Source: Sphingosinicella sp. LHD-64
Lineage (GTDB): Bacteria; Pseudomonadota; Alphaproteobacteria; Sphingomonadales; Sphingomonadaceae
Length of the DNA: 64,000 nt
Assembly: GCF_031157375.1 (NCBI RefSeq)
Contig: NZ_JAVIFV010000001.1
Location: 1,345,841-1,409,840, forward strand
Direction: 5' to 3'
Shown here: one piece after another, positions 46,241 through 56,187 of the stretch
Layout: each line of letters starts with the position of its first letter
How positions within the stretch are numbered: the stretch's first letter is position 1
Position numbers and translations under genes: made by a program
The notes under the pieces: generated by a model
Database searches by the model: none
What the model was told of the DNA's origin: nothing
What the model saw: the letters and a program-made list of their open reading frames with translations, nothing else

Positions 46241-46334
46241 CGCACCTCCGCCGGCACTTTGCCGGTCTCGCCGTCGCATTGCTCAATGAAACCGGCAGCA
46301 CGCGCGGGCAAGGGGCGGCGAGAAGGAGAAGCCC

Positions 46335-46889
46335 ATGACCCCCGATCTTTCCCGCACCGTACTGCTGCCGATCGACGTCCAGCAGGGGTTCGACGATCCC
46401 GCTTGGCCCAGGCGCTGGAACGCCGACATGGAAGCGAACGGCCGGGCATTGCTGGCCCGGTGGCGGGCGGCGGGCGCGCCGATCATCCACGTCCGCCACG
46501 ATTCGGTGCAGCCCGGATCGACCCTCGCGCCCGGCCATCCCGGCAACGGCTTTCGGGGCGGGTTCGAACCGCTGCCGGGCGAGCCGGTCGTCGCGAAGAG
46601 CGTCAACTCGGCCTTCATCGGCACCGACCTGGACCTGCGCCTGCGCCGGCTCGGCGCGGAGAGGATCGTCACCTTCGGCATCTCGACCGACATGTGCGTC
46701 TCGACCACGATCCGCACCGGCGCGAACATGGGCTGGACACTGCTGCTGGTGCCGGACGCCTGCGACTGTTTCGACCTGCCGGACGGCCAGGGCGGCACCC
46801 TTCCCGCGCGCGCCATCCACGATGCCCATATCGCCACGCTCGCCTTCGAATTCTGCGAAGTTGCCCTGACGAGGGAGCTGATCAGCTAG
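46335..46889 (+). CDS. Isochorismatase-family cysteine hydrolase
   Basis: The 184-residue protein has the catalytic triad Asp14 (PIDVQQGF), Lys88 (VAKSVNSAF) and Cys121 (DMCVSTT). Members hydrolyse amides such as nicotinamide or ureido compounds, or vinyl ethers; the substrate is not evident. The AsnC-type regulator encoded divergently may sense a related amino acid. Confidence 0.88.
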   Translation: MTPDLSRTVLLPIDVQQGFDDPAWPRRWNADMEANGRALLARWRAAGAPIIHVRHDSVQPGSTLAPGHPGNGFRGGFEPLPGEPVVAKSVNSAFIGTDLDLRLRRLGAERIVTFGISTDMCVSTTIRTGANMGWTLLLVPDACDCFDLPDGQGGTLPARAIHDAHIATLAFEFCEVALTRELIS

Positions 46890-46913
46890 GACCAATCGAC
46901 ATTCAGCATGAAA

Positions 46914-47020
46914 CTCCCTCTCCCCAGCGGGGAGAGGGTTGGGGTGAGGGGGTTCTGCCTCCGAGAATAGTCCCAAATGCCCGACACCCTCACCCTGCCC
47001 TCTCCCTCAAGGGAGAGGGT
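46914..47020. repeat. Inverted intergenic repeat with CTCCCTCTCCCC arms
   Basis: CCCTCTCC at the left and GGAGAGGG at the right are outer arms; each end also forms a local hairpin (CTCTCCCCAGCGGGGAGAG and CTCTCCCTCAAGGGAGAG), and GGGGTGAGGG pairs with CCCTCACCC. It lies between two converging genes. Confidence 0.75.
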
Positions 47021-47042
47021 ACAAACCGAATGTCGATCCGTC

Positions 47043-47360
47043 CTAGCGGCAACCGCGCTCGGCCTCGAGCCGCCAGAGCTGGCGGCGGCGCTCCGAGGCC
47101 GAGCGTTCCGCGCGGCGGCGCGTCTTCGAATCGGCGACGCCATAGCCGCGCCCGGCCTGGTGACCGGCGAGCGCGGCAGCGCGCGCCACCTCGCTGACAT
47201 GCCCCTCGAAGCCCTGAACCCGCGACAGCGCCGCCGCGATGGCGGCGCAGTCGAGTTCGGTTCGTTCTGCGTCGGACAGCGGCTCCAGCCGCCCGTAGGG
47301 ATTGGTCGTGCAGCCGGCGAGCAACGCCGCCGCGCAAAGCCCCGCGATCTTCGACACCAT
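47043..47360 (-). CDS. Small lipoprotein, function unknown
   Basis: The 105-residue protein has a lipobox LLAGC with the lipid-carrying Cys17 followed by Thr-Thr, which favours the outer membrane. The mature part is helical and Arg/Ala-rich. No family is recognised. Confidence 0.65.
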   Translation of the reverse strand: MVSKIAGLCAAALLAGCTTNPYGRLEPLSDAERTELDCAAIAAALSRVQGFEGHVSEVARAAALAGHQAGRGYGVADSKTRRRAERSASERRRQLWRLEAERGCR

Positions 47361-47497
47361 CGGTTCGAATCCAACCAGCGCGGAGCAGCAGGACGCTGCT
47401 TAGCAGGGGACGGCCGATCCGGGCCAGAGGCAATGCAGGAAAACAAAAGGGAGCGGGCGAACATCTGCGCCCGCTCCCCATCGCCCCGTGGCCGCCG

Positions 47498-49981
47498 TCA
47501 GAGCGCGACGATGCCCCCGTCGTTCTTGGTGACGACGATCGTCGCCGAGCGCGGCCGGCCGCTGGCGGTGCCGCCCTGGCTCTGCGGCCAGTTGCTGGTG
47601 ATGTTGGTCGGGCCGCCATTCTCGCCCGGATGCTGGATGTTGACGAAGAGCGTGCGCCCGTCCGGCGTGGTATCGACGCCGGTGAGTTCGCACTCCTTCG
47701 GGCCGACCATGAAGCGCTTCAGCTTCACGCCCGGACTGGCGCCGACGAACGTGCTCTGCTGGGCGGTCGCGCCGCCCGCGCCGGTGTTGGTGATCGTTCT
47801 CGCCCCGCCGTCGCCGGTGCGGCCCGGAATGGCGACCAGCATCTGGTTGTTGGTGACGTCGGTGAAGGCGCCGTCGTCGGTCTGGATCCACAGCAGCGGG
47901 TTGATCAGGCCCGACGGATTGGTCGGCCGGGCGAACCAGATGCCGTCCGGGCTGGAGAAATCGTTGGTCGCATCGAGGCCGGACAGGTTGATGTTGTTGG
48001 GATCCGCATCGCCATTGGCGCCAAACAGGTAGATGTCCCAGGTGAAGGTCAGCGACTCGCTGTTGTCGTTGGCCTCGCGCAGCCGCAGGATGTGGCCATT
48101 GGGATTGCCGAGCGGATTGGCCGAGCCCGATGTCCGGGGATCGGCATAATGCCGCGGATTGGCGGCATCGGTGGCGTTGAGCGGGCGCTCGTTCGTCCGG
48201 TTGTTGGTCAGCGTCAGATAGATTTCGCCGGTCTGATACTGGGTTGCCGTCCATTCCGGACGGTCCATCTTGGTCGCGCCGACGGCATCGGCGGCGAGGC
48301 GCGTGTAGAGCAGCACGTCGGCCTGATCCTGGAACGGGAAGATCGGGCTGGCCGGCGTGATGCCGTTCTGGCCGAACACCAGCGGGATCCAGCTGCCGGT
48401 CCCGTCGGCGTTGAACCTGGCGACGTAGAGTGTGCCGTTGTCGAAATATTTGTCGCCGATCGCGAGCCGGTCGGCCGCCTGCGCGTCGGCCGGGTTCCAG
48501 GCATTGGCCGAGATGAACTTGTAGAAATATTCGTTGCGGGCGTCGTCGCCGGTATAGATCGTGACCTTTCGGCCCGAGACCCACTGGCCGTGCCACGCGC
48601 CCTCGTGGCCGAGCCGGCCGAGCGCGGTCCGTTTGCGGGGCGCCCTGGTCTTGTCATAGGGATCGATCTCGACGACCCAGCCGAACTGATTGGCCTCGTT
48701 GCGATAGTCGCCCGTCCCGTCGGCCGGCTGGGCGGTGTCGACGGTGATGTTCCAGCGGCGGAAGCGGGTGTCGCTGGCGCCGGCGGCCGGCGTGACGCTG
48801 GCCCAGCCGTAATTGCCATTGGCCCCCTGCGGGATGCCGTAGCGGTTGAAGGCGGTGATCTCCCGGGCGCTGCGATTGGCATTGTCGCCGGCCGCGCGGC
48901 GGAAATACCCCGCCCAGTTTTCCTCGCAGGTGATGAAGGTGCCCCACAGGGTGAAGCCGAGCGCGCAATTGTTGATCGTGCCGCGGCCGCGTGTGCCGTC
49001 GGTCGAGAAGGCGGTCCTGAGCTGCGCATTGCCGCGCACGGGTCCGTTGAACTGGACGGGCGTGTTCGGCGTGACGCGGTGGTTGAAGGCCGAACTCTGG
49101 TTGTAGGCCCAGGTGCCGTTCGTGCCCCTGGCGATCTCGACCACGCTGACACCGTGCGCTTCGATCTCCTTGATCGCCTCGCCCTCCGGGCGGGGCGTCG
49201 TCGTGCCGTTGCCGGTCGGCCCGTTGGGATGGAGATAGGGCTGGTTGATGTTCTCGTGATTCATGGTGAGCAGGCCGCGCGCGCTGCTGTTGTCGTCGCG
49301 GGCGGTGCCGGCGGCATTGAGGCCGTACCAGTACATGCCGTCGCAATGGTCGCCGGCGCGCTGGGCGAAATTGGTGTCGGTGCCGTCATTGGCATAGGCC
49401 GGCACGCCGGCTGCGAGCGGATCGCCGAGCCGGTAGAGGACGCTGACCGTATAGCCTTCCGGGACGGTGACCCTGTCGTCCAGATTCTTGGCCACCGCGG
49501 TGAAATCGAGCGTCGCGACGTCGACCGTGACGGTCGTGTTCGCGCCGACGCTGCCGCCGCGCGAATCGCGCGCCGAGAAGAGGAAGCCCAGGGGGGTCGG
49601 CCCGGACACCGCCGGCGCGATGAAGCTCGCCTCGGTGGTGCCGGCATTGGTCAGCGTCACGGCCGGCCCCGAAGTCTGGGTCCAGCCGATCACCTCGAGC
49701 CCGCCCGACACCGAGCCGACCAGCCTCACCACCTTGCCGGTCCGCGACGTGCCGTTCTGGCCGGCGTTGACGCTCGGATCGGCGTCCCCGCCGTCATCGT
49801 CGTCGCAGGCCGCGAGCAGGCTGGACGAGAGCGTCGCCATGGTGAGCGCCGCGACGCCGCCGCGCAGCGCCTGGCGGCGCGAGTAGCGGGCCTCGATCAG
49901 GCTGGAGAGGTGCGGATTGTCCGAAAGGTTGGTGTCGACGTCGCCGTCCGTATAGCCGCCCGAAAGCGCATGATCGTTCAT
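47498..49981 (-). CDS. PhoX-family (DUF839) phosphatase, Tat lipoprotein with extra N-terminal domain
   Basis: The 827-residue protein has the DUF839/PhoX fold typical of Ca/Fe alkaline phosphatases (LTMNHEN, CEENWAGYF, GRLGHEGAW, PEWTATQYQTGEIYLTLTNN). Residues 34-36 are Ser-Arg-Arg of a Tat signal, and LLAAC gives a lipobox Cys59 followed by four Asp. Asp at +2 favours inner-membrane retention in enterobacteria. Residues about 75-155 form an extra Ig/PKD-like domain before the phosphatase core. It likely frees phosphate from organic esters. The 5' leader holds a GGGGC/GCCCC hairpin; no convincing Pho box was found. Confidence 0.88.
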   Translation of the reverse strand: MNDHALSGGYTDGDVDTNLSDNPHLSSLIEARYSRRQALRGGVAALTMATLSSSLLAACDDDDGGDADPSVNAGQNGTSRTGKVVRLVGSVSGGLEVIGWTQTSGPAVTLTNAGTTEASFIAPAVSGPTPLGFLFSARDSRGGSVGANTTVTVDVATLDFTAVAKNLDDRVTVPEGYTVSVLYRLGDPLAAGVPAYANDGTDTNFAQRAGDHCDGMYWYGLNAAGTARDDNSSARGLLTMNHENINQPYLHPNGPTGNGTTTPRPEGEAIKEIEAHGVSVVEIARGTNGTWAYNQSSAFNHRVTPNTPVQFNGPVRGNAQLRTAFSTDGTRGRGTINNCALGFTLWGTFITCEENWAGYFRRAAGDNANRSAREITAFNRYGIPQGANGNYGWASVTPAAGASDTRFRRWNITVDTAQPADGTGDYRNEANQFGWVVEIDPYDKTRAPRKRTALGRLGHEGAWHGQWVSGRKVTIYTGDDARNEYFYKFISANAWNPADAQAADRLAIGDKYFDNGTLYVARFNADGTGSWIPLVFGQNGITPASPIFPFQDQADVLLYTRLAADAVGATKMDRPEWTATQYQTGEIYLTLTNNRTNERPLNATDAANPRHYADPRTSGSANPLGNPNGHILRLREANDNSESLTFTWDIYLFGANGDADPNNINLSGLDATNDFSSPDGIWFARPTNPSGLINPLLWIQTDDGAFTDVTNNQMLVAIPGRTGDGGARTITNTGAGGATAQQSTFVGASPGVKLKRFMVGPKECELTGVDTTPDGRTLFVNIQHPGENGGPTNITSNWPQSQGGTASGRPRSATIVVTKNDGGIVAL

Positions 49982-50117
49982 CGCAAGGCCCCATCTGCTG
50001 TGTCGGAAGAATCAGGCGGGGCGCGCATGCCCCGCGCCCAGCTATGGCGGGAGGATGTGACACGACGCTGATCGTGCGATGGCGGCGCGGTTTCAGGAAA
50101 AGGTCAGTTCGGAGACT

Positions 50118-52170
<2,053 letters not shown>

Positions 52171-52191
52171 GCAAGTCTCCATTGGCAATTA

Positions 52192-52229
52192 TGCTACATA
52201 TGTAGCACACACGCGTTCGCGTCCGTCAA
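52192..52229 (-). promoter_or_regulatory. Promoter with perfect 16-bp palindromic operator
   Basis: On the minus strand TTGACG (52229-52224) is followed after 18 bases by CTACAT. The -10 region is embedded in the perfect palindrome TGCTACATATGTAGCA (52207-52192), which ends 21 bases before the DUF5694 start. The core TACA-TA-TGTA matches operators of BlaI/CopY-type repressors. No such repressor gene lies in the window. Confidence 0.75.
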
Positions 52230-53116
52230 GCCGGCCCCGGCTCCGCAGCGCGCAGGATGGTGGCGACGAGCCGGTTGAGCGGCGCCGATATGCCGTGCGT
52301 CTCCCCCAGCCGGGCGATCACCCCGTTGCGCGCGTCCCATTCCATCCGTCCGCCGGCCATCCGGTCGGCGTGGATCGAGTTGACCGAATCCGGCGGCGAA
52401 GCCTGATAGCCCTCGACCACGCGGCGCGCCGTGTCGTCGTCCAGCACCGCGCCCTCGGCCCGCCCGACCGCGACGCATTCGGCGAGCAGCCCGTACATCA
52501 GTTCAGCGATGTCGGGATCGCGGGTGACGATGTGCGGCTTCAGCGTCAGCGCACTCACCGCCCCGGCGCAATTGACCGCGAGCTTGCGCCACAGGACGCT
52601 GGTGAAGTCGTCGGAGGTGGAAACCCTCAATGCCGTGTGCCGGAACAGGTCGACGAACGCGGCCCCGTTCACGCCGGCCGGGACGACGATCACGCCCTCG
52701 CGCCGCTGCCGCACCCGTCCCGGCGCGTCGCGCTCGGCGGGGATGTCGACCATCGCCGGCACGATCCGCTCGAGCGGGACCCAGGGTGCGAAGCGGGCGA
52801 GATGCTCGACCCCGTTCTGCAGCACCGCGACGCGGGTTTCGGGTCCGAGCAGGCGTTCGATCCAGCCCGCGGCGCCGGGCGCGTCATAGGTCTTGGTGCA
52901 GACCAGCACCCAGTCGACCGGCCGCGCCGCGGCGGGATCGGTCAGCACCGCCGGCGCCGCCGCGATCGGCCCGTCCGGCGTTTCGACCGCCAGCCGCGCG
53001 ACCGGGGTGCGGGCGCAGAGCGTGACCGCCAGCGCCGGCGACTGCGCCAGCCACGCGGCGACCGTGCTGCCGATCGCACCGGGACCGATCAGGGCAATGG
53101 TGGTAGGAGCGGCCAT
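52226..53116 (-). CDS. 2-dehydropantoate 2-reductase family oxidoreductase
   Basis: The 296-residue protein has the NADP-binding GPGAIGSTVAAW at the N terminus, VCTKTYD, and the C-terminal ApbA block WRKLAVNCAGAVSAL with its catalytic Lys. It belongs to the PanE/ApbA family, which reduces ketopantoate, but distant members act on other 2-oxo acids. It is not linked to panC (24 kb), so the pantothenate role is uncertain. Confidence 0.85.
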   Translation of the reverse strand: MAAPTTIALIGPGAIGSTVAAWLAQSPALAVTLCARTPVARLAVETPDGPIAAAPAVLTDPAAARPVDWVLVCTKTYDAPGAAGWIERLLGPETRVAVLQNGVEHLARFAPWVPLERIVPAMVDIPAERDAPGRVRQRREGVIVVPAGVNGAAFVDLFRHTALRVSTSDDFTSVLWRKLAVNCAGAVSALTLKPHIVTRDPDIAELMYGLLAECVAVGRAEGAVLDDDTARRVVEGYQASPPDSVNSIHADRMAGGRMEWDARNGVIARLGETHGISAPLNRLVATILRAAEPGPA

Positions 53117-53140
53117 GGGTAGGACTTAGAGTCTGTCTGA

Positions 53141-53250
53141 TTGAATTTGAACTACCCCCGCTCATCCTGAGTAGCGGCTGAGCTTGTCGAAGCCGCGTAT
53201 CGAAGGACAAGCGCGGTCCCTACCCAGGATGAGCGGTTCAATTTAACTCG
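53141..53250. repeat. Inverted intergenic repeat, CGCTCATCCTG type
   Basis: CGCTCATCCTG and CAGGATGAGCG are main arms; outside them TTGAATTTGAAC and GTTCAATTTAAC extend the symmetry with mismatches. Inner sequence AGCTTGTCGAAGC is the common core of this dispersed proteobacterial repeat class. It lies between two same-strand genes. Confidence 0.75.
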
Positions 53251-53270
53251 AAAAAGGTCCCAGCGCCGCA

Positions 53271-54173
53271 TCAGCCCAGCGCAAGCTCCCAGGTCTCGCC
53301 CGTCTCGGCCTTGCCGAATTCGCGATGCTCCTCGGTCGCGACGATGCGGAAGCCCTGGCTTTCGTAGATGCGCCGGGCGCTGGTCAGGACCGTGTGGGTC
53401 CACAGCCGGATGGTGTGATAGCCGGCCTCGCGTGCGAATTTGACGCATTCTGCCACCAGCGCCGAGCCGATGCCGAGCCCGCGCGCCCAGGGTTCGACAT
53501 GGAGCAGGCGCAGCTGCCCGACACCGTCGCCCGCATCGACCAGCATGATCGCGCCCGCCATCATGCCGCCGCGCTCGGCGACCCAGCACTGCTCGCGGCC
53601 CGGCTTGAAATCGCGGAGGAAGGCGGTGGTCACCTCGCCCTGCAGCACCTCCATCGGCCGCTTCCAGCCATAGGGCTCGTAGAGGATCGACTGGCGCGCG
53701 GCGATCAGGGCGAGATCGCCGGTCCGGAAGGTGCGGATGTGCCAGGGCGCCTCGCCGCCGCCGAGCAGGCCGGTGACCGCCTTCAGCGCCTCGACCAGCA
53801 TCTCGCGATCGGCCGCGCCCAGCCCCTCGATCCGCGCGGCGGTCGCGGCGCGGGTGCGCGCGTCAAGCGCATCGAACATCGTGCGGCCCGCCGGCGTCAG
53901 CGAGATCGGCCGCCGCCGCGCATCGCTGCCGCGGCCGCGCGCGATCCAGCCCTTGGTCTGGAAGCGGCGCAGCATGCGGCTGACATAGCCGGCGTCGAGC
54001 CCGAGCACTGCCTGCAGCTCCGCCGCCACCGGCGCCTCGCGATTGGCGATCTCGTAGATCAGCCGCGCCTCGGCCAGCGACAGCTCGCTGTCCATGTAAT
54101 GCGCATCCAGCGCGCCGGCGAAGCGCATGTAGAAGCGGTTGAAGGCGCGAACGGCGGGCACGGCGTCGAGCAT
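53271..54173 (-). CDS. MarR-GNAT fusion: regulator plus acetyltransferase
   Basis: The 300-residue protein joins a MarR winged helix domain (about 1-135; LDAGYVSRMLRRFQTKGW) to a GNAT acetyltransferase domain (about 145-300; acetyl-CoA loop ARGLGIGSALVAE, YESQGFR). Both halves are complete. Such fusions may couple acetylation to gene control, but the targets are not known. ATG 54173 is chosen; an upstream TTG lies inside a large palindrome. No Shine-Dalgarno site precedes the ATG. Confidence 0.88.
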   Translation of the reverse strand: MLDAVPAVRAFNRFYMRFAGALDAHYMDSELSLAEARLIYEIANREAPVAAELQAVLGLDAGYVSRMLRRFQTKGWIARGRGSDARRRPISLTPAGRTMFDALDARTRAATAARIEGLGAADREMLVEALKAVTGLLGGGEAPWHIRTFRTGDLALIAARQSILYEPYGWKRPMEVLQGEVTTAFLRDFKPGREQCWVAERGGMMAGAIMLVDAGDGVGQLRLLHVEPWARGLGIGSALVAECVKFAREAGYHTIRLWTHTVLTSARRIYESQGFRIVATEEHREFGKAETGETWELALG

Positions 54174-54181
54174 GCGCGAAA

Positions 54182-54224
54182 ACGTGCGTAAATTAGTTGC
54201 CGTTGTCAACTAATTTACGCACGT
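54182..54224. promoter_or_regulatory. Perfect 18-bp-arm palindrome upstream of the MarR-GNAT gene
   Basis: ACGTGCGTAAATTAGTTG and its exact complement flank a 7-base spacer, ending nine bases before the ATG. The inner TTAGTTG/CAACTAA fits MarR-type operators. The site is best read as a self-regulatory operator, not a terminator, as there is no T tract and no upstream gene on either side ends here. Confidence 0.75.
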
Positions 54225-54282
54225 CGAACCCTCGGGCTGATTCGGCGCTGCTGGATTGCCTCTCCGGTCGAGGCGGAAGGCT

Positions 54283-55122
54283 TCAGGGCTTGAGCTTCCA
54301 GCCGGTCCGGAGCAGCGCGAAGCAGAGCAGCCCCAAGGCGACATTGATGCCGAGCAGGAGCAGCGCGCCGAACAGGATCGGCGAATCGGCCTCGCCGACG
54401 AAGCCGTAGCGGAAGCCCGAGATCACGAAGAAGAACGGGTTGGCGTGGCTGACCGCGGCGAAGGTCGGCGACAGCGAGTCGATCGAATAGAAGGTGCCCG
54501 ACAGCAGCGACAGCGGCGCCACCACGAAATTGGTGACGGCGGCGGCATGATCGAACTTCTCCGCCCAGATCGAGGTGACGAGGCCGAGGAAGCCGAGCAT
54601 CATGCTGCCCATCAGCCCGAACCAGAACACCGCCCAGATATGCTGCGGCATCACATGGACGCCGGGCCAGAGCAGCATCGCCGCCCAGACCGCGAGGCCG
54701 ACCAGGAAGGCGCGGGTCACCGACGCACCGATCAGGCCGGTGATCAGCTCGCCGACCGAGAGCGGCGGCATCAGATAGTCGACGATCGTTCCCTGGATCT
54801 TGCCGACCAGCAGCGAGAAGCTGGAATTGGCGAAGGCGTTCTGGATCATCCCCATGACGATGAGGCCGGGGGCGAGGAAATCGGCGAAGCGGATCTGCGC
54901 CCCGCCCAGCGGCACGGTGCGCCCGTCGCGGCCCAAGGCGACGGTGAAAATGATCAGGAACAGCATGGTCGTGACCGCCGGCGCCCACACGGTCTGCAGC
55001 TGGACCTTGAAGAAACGCCTCACCTCCTTCACATAGAGGGTCTTGAGGCCGCCCCAATTGACGTTCCGGATGACGGGGACGCCGGGGGCGGTTCGAACCC
55101 AATTCGAAGGCTGGTCGTTCAC
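54283..55122 (-). CDS. ABC-2 type transporter permease, without adjacent ATPase
   Basis: The 279-residue protein has a cytoplasmic N terminus and six membrane helices of the ABC-2 family, with the conserved PLSLLSGTFYSIDSLSP block before the fifth helix, as in NodJ/DrrB-like exporters. The start is GTG at 55122. An ATP-binding partner is normally encoded next to it, but none is here. The gene lies 44 bases downstream of the secreted protein gene and could be co-transcribed with the graspetide ligase. Confidence 0.87.
   Translation of the reverse strand: MNDQPSNWVRTAPGVPVIRNVNWGGLKTLYVKEVRRFFKVQLQTVWAPAVTTMLFLIIFTVALGRDGRTVPLGGAQIRFADFLAPGLIVMGMIQNAFANSSFSLLVGKIQGTIVDYLMPPLSVGELITGLIGASVTRAFLVGLAVWAAMLLWPGVHVMPQHIWAVFWFGLMGSMMLGFLGLVTSIWAEKFDHAAAVTNFVVAPLSLLSGTFYSIDSLSPTFAAVSHANPFFFVISGFRYGFVGEADSPILFGALLLLGINVALGLLCFALLRTGWKLKP
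55100..55119. repeat. 20-bp direct repeat, left copy, inside the permease start
   Basis: CAATTCGAAGGCTGGTCGTT occurs within the first codons of the permease gene. A near-identical copy (two mismatches) lies at 57874-57893 in the same orientation. Together they bracket the segment with the secreted protein, ligase and precursor genes. Confidence 0.6.
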
Positions 55123-55166
55123 AGGCGCCGTCGCTAGTCGCAGACGCCGTGGCCCGCAAGGAGTCG

Positions 55167-56147
55167 TTAGCGGCCTTCGCTGTGCTCGCTGTCGAGGTTA
55201 CGCGCCATCGAGTCGCGGATTCGATCGACTCTCTGCTCGGGCGGGACGCTCCAGTCTCCCGAGTAGAACGACCGCAAATATGCCCGGTCCCAGTCCGACA
55301 TCCCGTCTGCAATGATAGCGCCCTCCACGCGATCCCTGGCGAATATCGAAAGAATGGACTCCCGGGCTATGACGTCATGTTCAGGGCGGATGTTCCCGAG
55401 CACGACCATGGTGAGATAATCCGCCAAAGACTGGTTCGAGAGACCCGCGATCTTCGACGTGTCAACGAGCACCAACATGGTTTGCAAATCCATCCGTGAG
55501 CCGGTCGCAAGTCGCGAGGCGGTGCCTCGCATGCCCGGCACGGGCCGTTCCACCCCGCCGGTTTTCGGATCTACGGAGAAGCTGAAGGGGGTTTCCCCGT
55601 GCGCTCCTCGCAACTGGGCCGACGAAAGCCATCGAACAGGGGCCGCCGACGCCCAGAATGCCTCACGTTCGGCGCCCGAGAGGGAACCGAAAAATCCCGG
55701 GCGCTGATCCTCCAACCGCGCCCGCAAGGCGGTCGGATCGGGCGTGAAGATGATATAGGCCGAAGGCTCACAAGGCCGCTGAGGCACGATCTCCAGTCTG
55801 AGATTTTGCGCGACGGCCTCCATGCGGTCCACCAGATAGTTTCGGTAGTCGTTACCTACACCAACGACGTTGAGGCAAATGCGATCGGCCCACCTTGCCA
55901 CGCGCCCATTTCGCGTCTCGGCGAGGATGGCGTTCAAATACTGGCTCACATCAATGCCGGACACCTGTCGCCTGCCGATTATCGTAATCTCATTGGGCGC
56001 AGCCTCGTTTGCAGCTGCCGGGGGCGCGCCGCCTGCATCCGGCGGTATTGCAGTTTGTGCTGCGGCCTGCGGCGCGGAGACGAAGAGCGCGAGAAGAATG
56101 AAGGCACTTTTGTGAGATCGAAGCGCGCTTCTCGGCAATCTATTCAT
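55167..56147 (-). CDS. Secreted protein of unknown function, linked to the graspetide ligase
   Basis: The 326-residue protein has a signal peptide (ILLALFVSAPQAAAQ), a short Ala/Pro-rich spacer and a globular domain with few recognisable motifs (EITIIGRRQVSG, DRICLNVVGVGNDY). It has two cysteines in the middle (about residues 91 and 125). It resembles other uncharacterised exported sphingomonad proteins in style but no family is named here. It starts 40 bases after the ligase stop on the same strand, so it may act on, export or respond to the ligase product; this is inference from position only. Confidence 0.7.
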   Translation of the reverse strand: MNRLPRSALRSHKSAFILLALFVSAPQAAAQTAIPPDAGGAPPAAANEAAPNEITIIGRRQVSGIDVSQYLNAILAETRNGRVARWADRICLNVVGVGNDYRNYLVDRMEAVAQNLRLEIVPQRPCEPSAYIIFTPDPTALRARLEDQRPGFFGSLSGAEREAFWASAAPVRWLSSAQLRGAHGETPFSFSVDPKTGGVERPVPGMRGTASRLATGSRMDLQTMLVLVDTSKIAGLSNQSLADYLTMVVLGNIRPEHDVIARESILSIFARDRVEGAIIADGMSDWDRAYLRSFYSGDWSVPPEQRVDRIRDSMARNLDSEHSEGR

Positions 56148-56187
56148 ACGTGGCCATCCTCGGCGGCTGCCGTCCGCATTGACCTTG

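Noticed and set aside
47630..50071. Plus-strand open frame of 813 codons opposite the PhoX-like gene
   Set aside because: Shadow of the phosphatase gene; no domain, no ribosome binding site.
52226..53116. Assigning this gene as the true panE of the pantothenate pathway
   Set aside because: Family membership is clear but panC is 28 kb away and distant family members have other substrates, so no symbol was given.
54182..54224. Large palindrome as a transcription terminator
   Set aside because: No T tract on either strand, and it stands just before a gene start; an operator fits better.
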